A stretch of 43,173 bases of DNA from Sphingomonadales bacterium UBA656. Its GTDB lineage: Bacteria > Pseudomonadota > Alphaproteobacteria > Sphingomonadales > Sphingomonadaceae. Each line of letters starts with the position of its first letter. Position 1 is the first letter of the stretch. The DNA lies in the NCBI GenBank assembly GCA_002299895.1, contig DBOC01000001.1:1-43173 (forward strand), written 5' to 3'. Below the pieces are notes generated by a model that saw only the letters and a program-made list of their open reading frames with translations, was not told where the DNA came from and did not search any database. Both the position numbers and the translations under genes were made by a program. This document shows positions 22,720 to 32,122 of the stretch, one piece after another.

Positions 22720-25437
22720 ATGAACATATCCCGTTTGAGTGCGATTTTGTTGGCATCGACTGCCGTTCCCGTAATGGCAATGGACGACCTCCAAAGCACG
22801 AGCAGGGCCAACGCGATCGCTAATGACGCCATTGAAGATACTGCTCAGGACGCGCCATCGCGCGAAATCATTGTCACGGCTGAACGCATTAGGGGGTCGG
22901 TGGACACAGACGTCCCACCCGTAGAGCAGCTGAACGAGGCTGACATCGCCTCTTTAGGTGCATCATCCTTGACCGATATCCTCGCCGCAGTCGCACCGCA
23001 GGCCAATTCCGGGCGTGGACGCGGCGGTGGCATGCCGATCATACTGCTGAACGGGCAGCGCGTTTCGGGTTTCCGTGAACTGCGTGATTTACCGCCCGAA
23101 GCCATCCGTCAGGTTCAGATTTTCCCCGAAGAAGTCGCCCTAAAATATGGTTTCCGTCCAGACCAACGGGTAATCAACTTCATCTTAAAGGACAATTTTG
23201 GTTCCTTCGCTGCCGAATTTGAACGCGCCGAGCCGCAGGATGGCGGCTTTGCCCGCAATGAATTTGAAACCACGCTGACCCGTATTAGCAAAAACACCCG
23301 GTTTAATTTGGACATTAAGCTGGAACAGTCCACAGCACTGACAGAATCGGAACGCGACCTGATATCTTCAGGTGGTTCGTTATTGGCGCGTGGCGGCAAT
23401 ATCAGCGGCCTTGGCATCAATGGGACCATTTCACCTGCGTTAAACGCGCTTGCCGGCAGCAATGTCACCAAAGCAGGCGTGCCATTGGGAGTATCTAACC
23501 CAAATCTGGCGCAATTTGCCAGCATGGCAAACCGCCTAAATGACAGTAATATCGGCGATGCGCGGACATTATTGCCCCGCACCGAGCGGCTTGAGGTAAA
23601 TGGCACATGGAGCAAGGCGTTTGGCCCGCAAACCATCTTGTCGCTCAACGCGAACTACGCGCTGACGGGTAACGAATCTTTGCTCGGTTTGCCCGGCACA
23701 AGCTTTGTTTTGCCCGGCAGCAGTCCATTTTCACCCTTCGGTCAGGATGTAACGCTCAGCCGCTATTTCGACACCCCACGCCCGCTTAAACGGGACAGCG
23801 AAACGAATGTGTTCCAGGCGGGTAGTACATTCAACCATGCGCTAGGCGGATGGCGTTGGACCGTTACTGGTAACTATGCACGCACTGCAAATGACACACA
23901 AACCACACGCAACGCAGATTTCACCGCATTACGCGCGGGCGTTTTGGCGGGAACGACGAACCCCTTTGCCGCCGATTTTGGCGCAAATCTGCTGTTCCTC
24001 GCGCCTGATCTTTCCACCAGCCTGAACCAGAATATGGACCTGCGTAGCACCCTTGCGGGAACGGCGCTCAAATTGCCTACGGGAGATGTGCAATTGACGT
24101 TTGCATCGGGCTTTACGCGCCAAATGCTCGACAGTGAAACCTGGCGTTCGGGCGTCACAACCGACATATCCTTGCGCCGGAATATCATGAACCATTCTGT
24201 CAACGCGGAACTGCCGCTGACCGGCCGCGATTTCGGCCTTGGCGCCGTGATTGGCGAATGGTCGGTCAATGGCAATATCGGCTATAGCGACCTGTCCGAT
24301 TTCGGTACGCTGATGGAATATGGCGCTGGCCTGCGCTGGGCGCCTGCACGCAATCTGACTTTCCAAGCATCGATCACGGGCGATGAAAATGCGCCGGGCA
24401 TCGGCCAGTTGGGTAATCCAAATTTGGTTACGCCCAATGTTGCAACTTATGATTTTACGCGCGGTGAAAGCTTGTTCATCAATGTGATTACCGGTGGCAA
24501 CCCCTCCTTGATCGGGGAAAAGCGCCGCGATCTGATATTGAACGCAAACTGGAACCCCAATTTCATCAAGGATTTCGCGCTTCAGTTTAGCTATTTCAAA
24601 AACAACAGCCGCAATACAACGGCCGCATTTCCTCTTTTGACGCCAGAGATTGAAGCCGCCTTCGCCAGCCGCGTCGTGCGCGATGTGAATGGCCGCTTGG
24701 TCAGCATCGATCAGCGTCCGGTGAATTTCGACCGCGAAACCTCACAGCGTATCCGCTGGGGCTTTAACCTATCGGGCAATATCGGCGCGTCCCCAGCCGC
24801 GCCGTGGCGTGGACCGGCAGGTGCTCCTCCTGCGGGTGCGACAGGTGCTACCGGTGCGCCGCGGACAGCAAGCGGCGGTATTGGTGGTCGGGGCTTTGGT
24901 GGCGGCTTTGGCGGTGGCGGCCCACGTTTTGGCGCAACCGGCGGCGGCCAGCCAAGCCGTTGGAACATTGCCCTCTATCACACTTACCGCATAGAAGATG
25001 AAATCCTGATCCGTCCCGGCGTGCCTGTGCTCGACTTGCTCAATGGTTCAGCCACCAGCAGCAATGGTGGCGCATCGCGGCATGAGATCGAGCTTTCGGG
25101 CGGCCTGTTTCACAAAGGTTTCGGCCTCCGGCTACAAGGGACGTATAAGAGCGGTACTACCGCCGATGGCACGGGCCTTGCCGGTAGCAATGACCTGCGG
25201 TTTAGCGACGTCGCCGCCATCAACACATTTCTGTTCGTCAACCTGGACCAACAAGCCAGCGTGATAAAGGCCGTGCCGTTGCTGAAAGGTAGCCGTATTG
25301 CATTCCGCATCGAAAATATCCTGAACGATATTGTCGATGTCCGCGACCAAAATGGTAATGTACCGCTGGGCTATCAGCCCGGCTATATCGACCCGCGCGG
25401 CCGGGTGTTTGAATTGAGCTTCAGAAAGCGTTTCTGA
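22720..25437 (+). CDS. TonB-dependent receptor with glycine-rich insert
   Basis: The 905-residue outer-membrane protein has a signal peptide (cleavage probably after VMAM or nearby) and a TonB-box-like REIIVTAERIR. A plug follows with MPIILLNGQRVSGF and PPEAIRQVQIFPEEVALKYGF, then a barrel ending SFRKRF. The plug wording, with PEEVALKYG before the barrel, marks a receptor subgroup I associate with sphingomonads. Around residues 695-745 the barrel is interrupted by a collagen-like and glycine-rich stretch (GATGATGAP, GGRGFGGGFGGGG). ATG 22720 is preferred over TTG 22711; no strong ribosome site is visible. The ligand is unknown. Confidence 0.88.
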   Translation: MNISRLSAILLASTAVPVMAMDDLQSTSRANAIANDAIEDTAQDAPSREIIVTAERIRGSVDTDVPPVEQLNEADIASLGASSLTDILAAVAPQANSGRGRGGGMPIILLNGQRVSGFRELRDLPPEAIRQVQIFPEEVALKYGFRPDQRVINFILKDNFGSFAAEFERAEPQDGGFARNEFETTLTRISKNTRFNLDIKLEQSTALTESERDLISSGGSLLARGGNISGLGINGTISPALNALAGSNVTKAGVPLGVSNPNLAQFASMANRLNDSNIGDARTLLPRTERLEVNGTWSKAFGPQTILSLNANYALTGNESLLGLPGTSFVLPGSSPFSPFGQDVTLSRYFDTPRPLKRDSETNVFQAGSTFNHALGGWRWTVTGNYARTANDTQTTRNADFTALRAGVLAGTTNPFAADFGANLLFLAPDLSTSLNQNMDLRSTLAGTALKLPTGDVQLTFASGFTRQMLDSETWRSGVTTDISLRRNIMNHSVNAELPLTGRDFGLGAVIGEWSVNGNIGYSDLSDFGTLMEYGAGLRWAPARNLTFQASITGDENAPGIGQLGNPNLVTPNVATYDFTRGESLFINVITGGNPSLIGEKRRDLILNANWNPNFIKDFALQFSYFKNNSRNTTAAFPLLTPEIEAAFASRVVRDVNGRLVSIDQRPVNFDRETSQRIRWGFNLSGNIGASPAAPWRGPAGAPPAGATGATGAPRTASGGIGGRGFGGGFGGGGPRFGATGGGQPSRWNIALYHTYRIEDEILIRPGVPVLDLLNGSATSSNGGASRHEIELSGGLFHKGFGLRLQGTYKSGTTADGTGLAGSNDLRFSDVAAINTFLFVNLDQQASVIKAVPLLKGSRIAFRIENILNDIVDVRDQNGNVPLGYQPGYIDPRGRVFELSFRKRF

Positions 25438-25455
25438 CCATCCGGATCAGCGCAA

Positions 25456-25492
25456 AAAAACCCCGCCGGAATTGCTTCCAGCGGGGTTTCTA
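25456..25492. terminator. bidirectional intrinsic terminator
   Basis: AAACCCCGC (25458-25466) pairs with GCGGGGTTT (25481-25489), and GGAA/TTCC extends the stem around TTGC. An A-run on the left serves as a T-run for the minus strand. It separates the convergent receptor and hppA genes. Confidence 0.92.
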
Positions 25493-25512
25493 AGCTTGAT
25501 ATTCTTTAGACG

Positions 25513-27609
25513 TTACATGGCACCATGGGCGAGTGCTGCCAAGAGGAGCAAGGCCACGATGTTCGTGATCTTGATCATTGGGTTCACAGCAGGTCCAGCG
25601 GTGTCCTTATATGGGTCACCGACGGTGTCGCCGGTTACGGCTGCCTTATGGGCCTCCGAACCTTTGCCGCCATGGTTGCCGTCTTCAATATATTTCTTGG
25701 CATTGTCCCATGCGCCGCCACCCGATGTCATCGAGATAGCAACGAACAGACCGCCAACAATCACGCCCAGCAGAAGCGCGCCGAGAGCAGCAAAGCCCTC
25801 TGCCTGACCTGCAACGGCAGTGATGACATAATATACTGCGATTGGTGTCAATACGGGCAGCAAGGATGGGATAATCATTTCCTTAATCGCTGCCTTGGTG
25901 ACCAAATCGACGGTACGTGCATAATTTGGCTTCGACTTATAGGTCATGATACCTGGGTCGTTTGCGAACTGGTCACGCACGTCCTTCACCACTTCACCCG
26001 CCGCACGGCCCACAGCCGTCATACCCATTGCCCCGAACAAATAGGGCAGAAGCGCACCGAGCAGAAGCCCGACGATGACATAGGGGTTTTCAAGGCTGAA
26101 ATTCACCGCAAGCTCAGGGAAATATTCCCGAAGGTCGGCGGTGTAGGAAGCGAACAGCACCAAAGCGGCCAGACCTGCCGAACCAATGGCATAGCCTTTC
26201 GTTACAGCCTTTGTCGTGTTACCTACGGCGTCCAACGCATCGGTCTTTTCACGGACGCTATCGTCAAGACCAGCCATTTCGGCAATACCACCGGCATTGT
26301 CGGTAACAGGGCCATAAGCGTCAAGCGCCACGACCATACCCGCCAAAGCCAACATGGCCGTTGCGGCAAAGGCAATGCCGATAACGCCAGCCAATTGATA
26401 GGCGATGATGATACCTGCACAGATTACAATCGTTGGCATCGCAGTCGATTCAAGGCTGATTGCCAGACCTTGAATAACGTTGGTGCCGTGGCCGGTTTCC
26501 GATGCCTTGGCAATCGAACGGACCGGACGGTAATTGGTGCCGGTATAATATTCGGTGATCCAGATGATCAGGCCTGTGATGACAAGACCAAGCAACGAGC
26601 AATAGAATAATGTCCGGCCGGTGAACCCGCCAACATCATTTGCCATGCCGCCAAGTGCGAAGTCGATGGCGAACCAGATTGCCGGAACCGACAATATGGC
26701 CGTAACCAAAAAGCCCTTGTACATCGCGCCCATGATATTCTTTCCGCCGCCAAGACGGACGAAATAGGTACCGATGATCGAGGTAATGACGCAAACGCCG
26801 CCAATCAACAATGGCAAGCTCATGAGGTTCATGAACAACGCAGTGTCGGTTACGCCCTGCACCAGCAAAGCGATCAACACCATCGTTGCACCGACGGTTA
26901 CGACATAGGTTTCGAACAAGTCAGCGGCCATACCAGCGCAATCGCCGACATTGTCGCCCACGTTATCCGCGATAACCGCTGGATTGCGTGGATCGTCTTC
27001 GGGAATACCAGCCTCAACCTTACCAACAAGGTCAGCGCCAACGTCAGCGGCCTTGGTAAAGATACCGCCACCCAAACGTGCGAAGATAGAGATCAGCGAA
27101 GCGCCGAATGCCAATGCGACAAGCGCATCGATCACTGGGCGGCTGTTCGGGGCCATCATAGCAACGTCCGTCAGATACCAGAAGAACACGGCAATCGCGA
27201 GCAAGGCAAGACCAGCAACGAGCATGCCGGTAATCGCACCTGCGCGGAACGCCATGGTCAAACCGGCCTGAAGCCCGGTTTGCGCCGCAGCAGCCGTCCG
27301 CACATTTGCGCGCACCGAAATGTTCATTCCGATATAGCCTGCAACGCCCGAAAGCACCGCGCCAATCACGAAACCAACGGTTGGAATGACGCCCAGGAAC
27401 AATGCCACTAACACCGCAACCACGACGCCTACGATAGCGATGGTCCGATATTGACGGCCTAGATAGGCTTTTGCGCCTTCTTGAATAGCCGCAGCGATTT
27501 CCTGCATTTTATCATTGCCAGCAGGCGCACTCAGCACCTGACGGCTGGTTACAAAACCGTACACAACGGCCAGTAACCCGCATAATATTGCGATAATTGT
27601 TAGAGACAT
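25513..27609 (-). CDS. hppA: K+-independent proton-translocating membrane pyrophosphatase
   Basis: This 698-residue integral membrane enzyme couples PPi hydrolysis to H+ export, with about 16 hydrophobic segments. The catalytic loop EDDPRNPAVIADNVGDNVGD and further acidic motifs (DNAGGIAEM, DTVGDPYKDTAGPA) are intact. Lys467 in GNTTKAV marks the K+-independent, H+-pumping subclass; K+-dependent members carry Ala there. GGGAGAGA precedes ATG 27609. It lies 149 bases after thiL on the same strand, and may be transcribed alone or with the upstream his-nusB-thiL genes, whose HisG step releases PPi. Confidence 0.96.
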   Translation of the reverse strand: MSLTIIAILCGLLAVVYGFVTSRQVLSAPAGNDKMQEIAAAIQEGAKAYLGRQYRTIAIVGVVVAVLVALFLGVIPTVGFVIGAVLSGVAGYIGMNISVRANVRTAAAAQTGLQAGLTMAFRAGAITGMLVAGLALLAIAVFFWYLTDVAMMAPNSRPVIDALVALAFGASLISIFARLGGGIFTKAADVGADLVGKVEAGIPEDDPRNPAVIADNVGDNVGDCAGMAADLFETYVVTVGATMVLIALLVQGVTDTALFMNLMSLPLLIGGVCVITSIIGTYFVRLGGGKNIMGAMYKGFLVTAILSVPAIWFAIDFALGGMANDVGGFTGRTLFYCSLLGLVITGLIIWITEYYTGTNYRPVRSIAKASETGHGTNVIQGLAISLESTAMPTIVICAGIIIAYQLAGVIGIAFAATAMLALAGMVVALDAYGPVTDNAGGIAEMAGLDDSVREKTDALDAVGNTTKAVTKGYAIGSAGLAALVLFASYTADLREYFPELAVNFSLENPYVIVGLLLGALLPYLFGAMGMTAVGRAAGEVVKDVRDQFANDPGIMTYKSKPNYARTVDLVTKAAIKEMIIPSLLPVLTPIAVYYVITAVAGQAEGFAALGALLLGVIVGGLFVAISMTSGGGAWDNAKKYIEDGNHGGKGSEAHKAAVTGDTVGDPYKDTAGPAVNPMIKITNIVALLLLAALAHGAM

Positions 27610-27687
27610 GGAATTATCTCTCCCCTCCTGTTTTAAAAAACAACAATCGATGCCACTTCTCCTGCCGAGAAGCGCAAGCCAAGCGGC

Positions 27688-27704
27688 TATAAGGCGCGCT
27701 TATA
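27688..27704. promoter_or_regulatory. small inverted repeat upstream of hppA
   Basis: TATAAG and CTTATA flank GCGCG, 79 bases upstream of the hppA start in the thiL-hppA gap. It could be part of an hppA promoter or operator. No matching -35 element was clear, so confidence is low. Confidence 0.3.
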
Positions 27705-27758
27705 AGCTATGGCAACCCTTAAAAGCCGCCTGCGTCGCCGCTAGCATCCCTGTTTGCA

Positions 27759-28676
27759 TCATTGATGTTGATAACCAAGGGTGGGTGGCAGCTTTACCGG
27801 CGCCTCGCCATTTTTTAATGTCAGTCCGCCGCCAGCAACGACGCGACCAACGGCCGTTGCAGGCACGGCCATCGCGGCTTTGGGTGATGCTGTGAACAGC
27901 AATTGATAGTCATCGCCCCAACTTGCCGCCTGCATACGGCTTTCAAGGCTATCTGTGCGGTAGCTGATATAAAGCGGCGATAAAGGCACACAGGCCAGGT
28001 CAATTTCTATGCCATTCTGGCTGGCAGTCGCCATGCGCTCTGCATCGAGCAGTAAACCATCCGACACATCCATCATCGCGGTGACGATCGGCGCAAGTGC
28101 CTGCCCGTCGGCCAGCCGCGCGACCGGCCGGTTAAACGCATCGGCCAAAGGCCCTATTTCGTCAAAGCCCGCGTCCATAAGCTCAAATCCAGCCAATGCA
28201 TCACCGAGCGTTCCCGTGACATACAAAATGTCACCAATTTGCGCGCCGGACCGTGACGGGACCGGACGATGCGTTGCCATGCCCAAGGCCGTTAACCCAA
28301 GCGCACGCTTATCCCCGCGATTGGCCACGGTATCGCCGCCAAGCAACGCAACTTTGTAATGCGACAGCGCCTTTTCGAGGCCCATAGCAAACGCCCTGTC
28401 CCACGCATCATCGCCCAGCATGAAGCCCAGCAACACCCCAATGGGCGTTGCTCCCTTTGCCGCCAAATCGGACAGGTTGGACGCCAATAGCTTCCACGCA
28501 ACATCGGCGGGATTGGCGTTCGACCGGAAATGCACGCCCTCCGCCATCATGTCATGCGTGATAATCAACGACGCATCGCCGATGTCCACAACCGCAACAT
28601 CGTCGAGCAATCCGCGCGCTGCCGGATCCATGGCAAAGCCACGCAAAAGATTGATGAAGCTGGATTCGGTGGTCAT
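27759..28676 (-). CDS. thiL: thiamine-monophosphate kinase
   Basis: ThiL phosphorylates thiamine monophosphate to the active cofactor thiamine pyrophosphate using ATP. The 305-residue protein has LLDDVAVVDIG and ITHDMMAEGVHF near the N-terminus, NLSDLAAKGATP, LLGGDT, MMDVSDGLLLDAERMA and SWGDDYQLLFTAS, which are the conserved Mg-ATP and substrate motifs of the family. It lies between nusB and hppA, with 55 bases to nusB. Confidence 0.96.
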   Translation of the reverse strand: MTTESSFINLLRGFAMDPAARGLLDDVAVVDIGDASLIITHDMMAEGVHFRSNANPADVAWKLLASNLSDLAAKGATPIGVLLGFMLGDDAWDRAFAMGLEKALSHYKVALLGGDTVANRGDKRALGLTALGMATHRPVPSRSGAQIGDILYVTGTLGDALAGFELMDAGFDEIGPLADAFNRPVARLADGQALAPIVTAMMDVSDGLLLDAERMATASQNGIEIDLACVPLSPLYISYRTDSLESRMQAASWGDDYQLLFTASPKAAMAVPATAVGRVVAGGGLTLKNGEAPVKLPPTLGYQHQ

Positions 28677-28731
28677 GGCGTAACGTTAACGCATTGCGAA
28701 GGCATGCAGAACCCTATTCCGGACAGCCGCG

Positions 28732-29196
28732 TTAGCGGGCGCGAACGTCCTTCGCGACGGCATCCAGCAAGCCATTGACGAACTTCGCATCCTTATTGTC
28801 AAAAAACGCATGGGCGACGTCGAGATATTCATCAATGACAGTCGCCGTTGGCACATCAGGCCGCGCGATCAACTCATAAGTGCCGCAACGTAAAATCTGG
28901 AGCATCGTCTTGTCCAAACGATCCATTTTCCATTTCTCGCCCAGCTTTCCATCGACAAGCCCGTCGATTTCCGTACGCCGCGCATCCACGCCTGAAACAA
29001 CATCATCGAAGAAATCGGGGTCGGCATCGGCATATTGCGCGTCTTCAATTTCCTGCCCCAGACGGTGTGCATGAAATTCATTCAAAAGCCGCGCAATGCC
29101 GATGTCTTCCATATCCATTTGATACAGCGCCTGCACCGACGCCAAACGCGCAGCCGAACGGGATTTGGACTTTGCACTGGCGTTACTGGCACTCAT
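28732..29196 (-). CDS. nusB: transcription antitermination factor NusB
   Basis: NusB binds boxA RNA with S10 (NusE) in rRNA antitermination. The 154-residue all-helical protein has ARLASVQALYQMDM near the start and LRCGTYELIARPDVPTATVIDEYLDVAHAF in the second half, both diagnostic. The Lys/Ser-rich N-terminus is longer than E. coli NusB by about 10-15 residues. The start overlaps the hisD stop as ATGA, and AGGAAAAG precedes it. Confidence 0.96.
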   Translation of the reverse strand: MSASNASAKSKSRSAARLASVQALYQMDMEDIGIARLLNEFHAHRLGQEIEDAQYADADPDFFDDVVSGVDARRTEIDGLVDGKLGEKWKMDRLDKTMLQILRCGTYELIARPDVPTATVIDEYLDVAHAFFDNKDAKFVNGLLDAVAKDVRAR

Positions 29197-30482
29197 AATC
29201 TTTTCCTGACACTCGCCGCATGGGCGGGTAAACCTTCGGCATCAGCGAGCGTTGCCGCCGCCGGACCAATTTTGTTAATAGCGTGTTGATCAAGCGCGAT
29301 GAAGCTGGTCCGCTTCATGAAATCGAGCACCGACAGGCCGGACGCAAAACGCGCGCGCCGTCCGGTGGGCAATACATGATTTGGCCCGGCGACATAATCG
29401 CCAATCGCCTCAGGCGTCATGCGGCCCAAAAATACGGACCCTGCGTGACGAACAAGGCCAAACAACCGTTCCGCGCGGTCATCATCGACGGCAAGTTCCA
29501 GATGTTCCGCGGCCAGCCGGTTGACCAAGGGCATTGCGGCTTCCAGATTATCGACCACAATAATCGCGCCAAAATCCGTCCAACTGGCCCGCGCAACCGC
29601 TTGTGTAGACAATGTCGCAATTTGCGCATCCACCGCCGCTGCGACTTGGTCCGCGAATGCGGCATTGTCCGTGAACAATATCGACTGGCTTGTAGGATCG
29701 TGCTCGGCCTGACTTAACAGGTCGGCTGCAATCCATGCCGGGTCGTTTTGGGCATCGGCGACCACGACGATTTCTGATGGTCCTGCCACCATATCGATGC
29801 CAACCACACCATAAAGCTGCCGCTTTGCCTCGGCCACCCAAGCATTGCCGGGGCCGGTGATGACGTCGACTGGACGGATGCGTTCGGTACCATAAGCCAA
29901 AGCCGCAATCGCCTGTGCCCCGCCAACACGCCAGATTTCGTCAACGCCGGCTACATAAGCGGCAGCCATCACGGTCTGGTTTATTTCGCCTTTTGGTGTT
30001 GGCGTGACCATAACGATCCGTTCAACGCCCGCGACCTTAGCCGGAATAGCATTCATCAATACCGACGATGGATAGGCCGCACGACCACCCGGAACATAGA
30101 CCCCCGCCGCATCGACCGCCGACCAGCGTGCGCCAAGCCGCACATGGTCGCTATCACGATAATCCCGGTCTTCGGGCAATTGCGCGGCGTGATAGGCCTC
30201 AATGCGCTTCGCCGCGAGCGTCAACGCATCGCGCAAATCAGGCTGCAGCGCGTCATAGGCCGCCTTGCACTGCGCCGCGTCAATCTGCCAACCAGCATTG
30301 TCTAGATCGAAACCGTCAAAGCGCTGCGTCATTTCCGCCAGCGTCACATCGCCATGCGCACGGACGTCTTTTATGGTCTGCGCCACAGCGCTGGTCACAT
30401 CGGCGTCGGACTCACGCCGGCCATTGACCAACGCATCAAATGCATCCGCAAAGCCAATATCAGAAGAATCAAGCCGCTGCAC
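29193..30482 (-). CDS. hisD: histidinol dehydrogenase
   Basis: HisD performs the last two steps of histidine synthesis, oxidising L-histidinol to L-histidine with NAD+ and a zinc ion. The 429-residue protein carries GVYVPGGRAAYPSSVLMNAIPAKVAG, the zinc region LLSQAEHDPTSQSILFT, and GPNHVLPTGRRARF near the C-terminus. The start is GTG 30482, inside the last codons of hisG (14-base overlap). It overlaps nusB at its end, so hisG-hisD-nusB translation is linked. Confidence 0.97.
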   Translation of the reverse strand: MQRLDSSDIGFADAFDALVNGRRESDADVTSAVAQTIKDVRAHGDVTLAEMTQRFDGFDLDNAGWQIDAAQCKAAYDALQPDLRDALTLAAKRIEAYHAAQLPEDRDYRDSDHVRLGARWSAVDAAGVYVPGGRAAYPSSVLMNAIPAKVAGVERIVMVTPTPKGEINQTVMAAAYVAGVDEIWRVGGAQAIAALAYGTERIRPVDVITGPGNAWVAEAKRQLYGVVGIDMVAGPSEIVVVADAQNDPAWIAADLLSQAEHDPTSQSILFTDNAAFADQVAAAVDAQIATLSTQAVARASWTDFGAIIVVDNLEAAMPLVNRLAAEHLELAVDDDRAERLFGLVRHAGSVFLGRMTPEAIGDYVAGPNHVLPTGRRARFASGLSVLDFMKRTSFIALDQHAINKIGPAAATLADAEGLPAHAASVRKRL

Positions 30483-31125
30483 GTGCGCCCGTCAATTCCC
30501 GGAAACGCTGGACCATCGCCGGAATGGTCCCGCTCATCATCTTATAAGCCGCGCGGTTAACGATCAGCCGCGCCGACACTTCGCTAATCACAGCCGTTTC
30601 AACAAGGCCATTTTCGGCCAAAGTCTTACCCGATGACACCAGATCCACAATCCGCCCCGAAAGCCCAAGCGAAGGCGCAAGCTCCATCGCGCCATTCAAC
30701 TTCACACATTCGGCCTGAATACCACGCGCATGATAATAACGGCTGGTTGTGCCGGGATATTTGGTGGCCACGCGGATATGCCCGCCAGTTACATCATCAG
30801 GAACGCCCTGCGGCATCGCCACAGATATGCGGCAACGGCCAATGCCTAAATCCACCGGTGCATAGAGTTCCGAATAATCAAATTCGTCGATAACGTCCGA
30901 ACCGACAATACCAATATGCGCCGCGCCATGGGCGACAAAGGTCGCCACATCGAACGCGCGGACGCGAATGATGCTAATCGCCGGATCGTTGGTCGCGAAC
31001 AAAAGCGCACGGCTAGCCTCATCAAAAAAGGCTGCCTCAGGCTCTATGCCCGCCGCTTTCATCAACGGCAAAGCCTCGTCGAGTATCCGTCCCTTAGGGA
31101 TTGCAAAGATGATTGGTTCAGTCAC
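30469..31125 (-). CDS. hisG: ATP phosphoribosyltransferase, short form (HisG-S)
   Basis: HisG condenses ATP with PRPP, releasing PPi, in the first step of histidine synthesis. The 218-residue protein lacks the C-terminal regulatory domain of the long form, so activity should need HisZ, which is not in this window. Motifs include FAIPKGRILDEALPL, HIGIVGSDVIDE, GRCRISVAMP, and a PRPP loop region with ELAPSLGLSGRIVDLVSSGKTL. GTG 31125 is the likely start; the ribosome site is weak. It is the first gene of the minus-strand his-nus-thi run. Confidence 0.95.
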   Translation of the reverse strand: MTEPIIFAIPKGRILDEALPLMKAAGIEPEAAFFDEASRALLFATNDPAISIIRVRAFDVATFVAHGAAHIGIVGSDVIDEFDYSELYAPVDLGIGRCRISVAMPQGVPDDVTGGHIRVATKYPGTTSRYYHARGIQAECVKLNGAMELAPSLGLSGRIVDLVSSGKTLAENGLVETAVISEVSARLIVNRAAYKMMSGTIPAMVQRFRELTGARAAA

Positions 31126-31190
31126 AATGACCGCGCTTTACGAGGCGCGAGCGGAAAGGGCAATATGGCAGAAAATATAGGCATCGGCGT

Positions 31191-32105
31191 TTAGGCCAAA
31201 AACCTATCCATCTCCGCGTTCACCGCATCGGGTCGTTCCCAAATCACAAAATGCCCGCAATCCGCGACAGGCGCGATGGTGACGTCTGGCACCAGTTCTT
31301 CGATGCCGTCGATATTGCTTGGCGGCAAAGCCAAGTCATCCATCGCCCATATCACTAAGGTCGGGATCATCAGCTGCGGAAATGCGCCAGCAGCAAAGGC
31401 CGGTATTTCAGCATCCTCGTCCATCGCTGGCACATATAATGCAGAGGCGCGGTACCAATTGAGCATGCCAAAACAGGTATCGCGGTCGCTCCAATCGGCC
31501 AGCAACGCGGCGCGCTCCTCTGGCTCCATCGCATTTGGCTTGTCCCATTTGATCGTCTTTAACAATAGACCTGTCAGGCCCTGTTCCTGCACCAAGGCGT
31601 CATTTGCCGGATCGCGAAATGCGCGGATATATTGGCTGGATTCACGCTGGTTCATGTCCGTGATCAACAAGCGCTGAAAAATATAAGGATGCGGCGCATT
31701 GGCGATAATGGCGCGTGGCACACGCCCCGCCCAAGCGGGATTAAGCGCGCCAGCTTGCCCATTTAACGCAACGCTCCACGCAATTGCGCCGCCCCAGTCA
31801 TGGCCCGCAATGATGAATTGCTGCACATGCAATGCATCGGCCAGCGCGAAGATATCCGCGGTCAGCTTATCGGCGGTATAGCCATCGACCGCCTGCGGCT
31901 TTGACGTCCCGCGATAGCCGCGTTGATCGGGCGCGATGCAATAAAAACGGTCGGCAAAATGCGCGATCTGGTGCCGCCATGTGCGGTGCGATTCAGGAAA
32001 GCCATGCAGGAAAATAATTGCCGGATTTTTGGGATCACCCGCCGTAAACGCATCCATTTCTATGCCCGTCGATAGCGAAAGGCGATGCGGAGAAAGTTCG
32101 ATCAT
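31191..32105 (-). CDS. alpha/beta hydrolase, epoxide hydrolase-like
   Basis: The 304-residue alpha/beta-hydrolase has the oxyanion-hole motif HGFPESHRTW (34-43) and an aspartate nucleophile, D103 in GHDWGG. It also has a lid domain around 135-220, and a late acid and His285 in DCGHFVIWERP. An Asp nucleophile with HGFPE points to soluble epoxide hydrolases or haloalkane/haloacetate dehalogenases; esterase activity is unlikely. No pathway context is visible. A 65-base gap separates it from hisG. Confidence 0.9.
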   Translation of the reverse strand: MIELSPHRLSLSTGIEMDAFTAGDPKNPAIIFLHGFPESHRTWRHQIAHFADRFYCIAPDQRGYRGTSKPQAVDGYTADKLTADIFALADALHVQQFIIAGHDWGGAIAWSVALNGQAGALNPAWAGRVPRAIIANAPHPYIFQRLLITDMNQRESSQYIRAFRDPANDALVQEQGLTGLLLKTIKWDKPNAMEPEERAALLADWSDRDTCFGMLNWYRASALYVPAMDEDAEIPAFAAGAFPQLMIPTLVIWAMDDLALPPSNIDGIEELVPDVTIAPVADCGHFVIWERPDAVNAEMDRFLA

Positions 32106-32122
32106 GTCATTTGCCTTATTGC

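Noticed and set aside
25525..26610. 361-residue plus-strand open frame
   Set aside because: It is antisense to hppA, whose protein is unmistakable; the frame is rich in Cys, His and Gln without domain structure.
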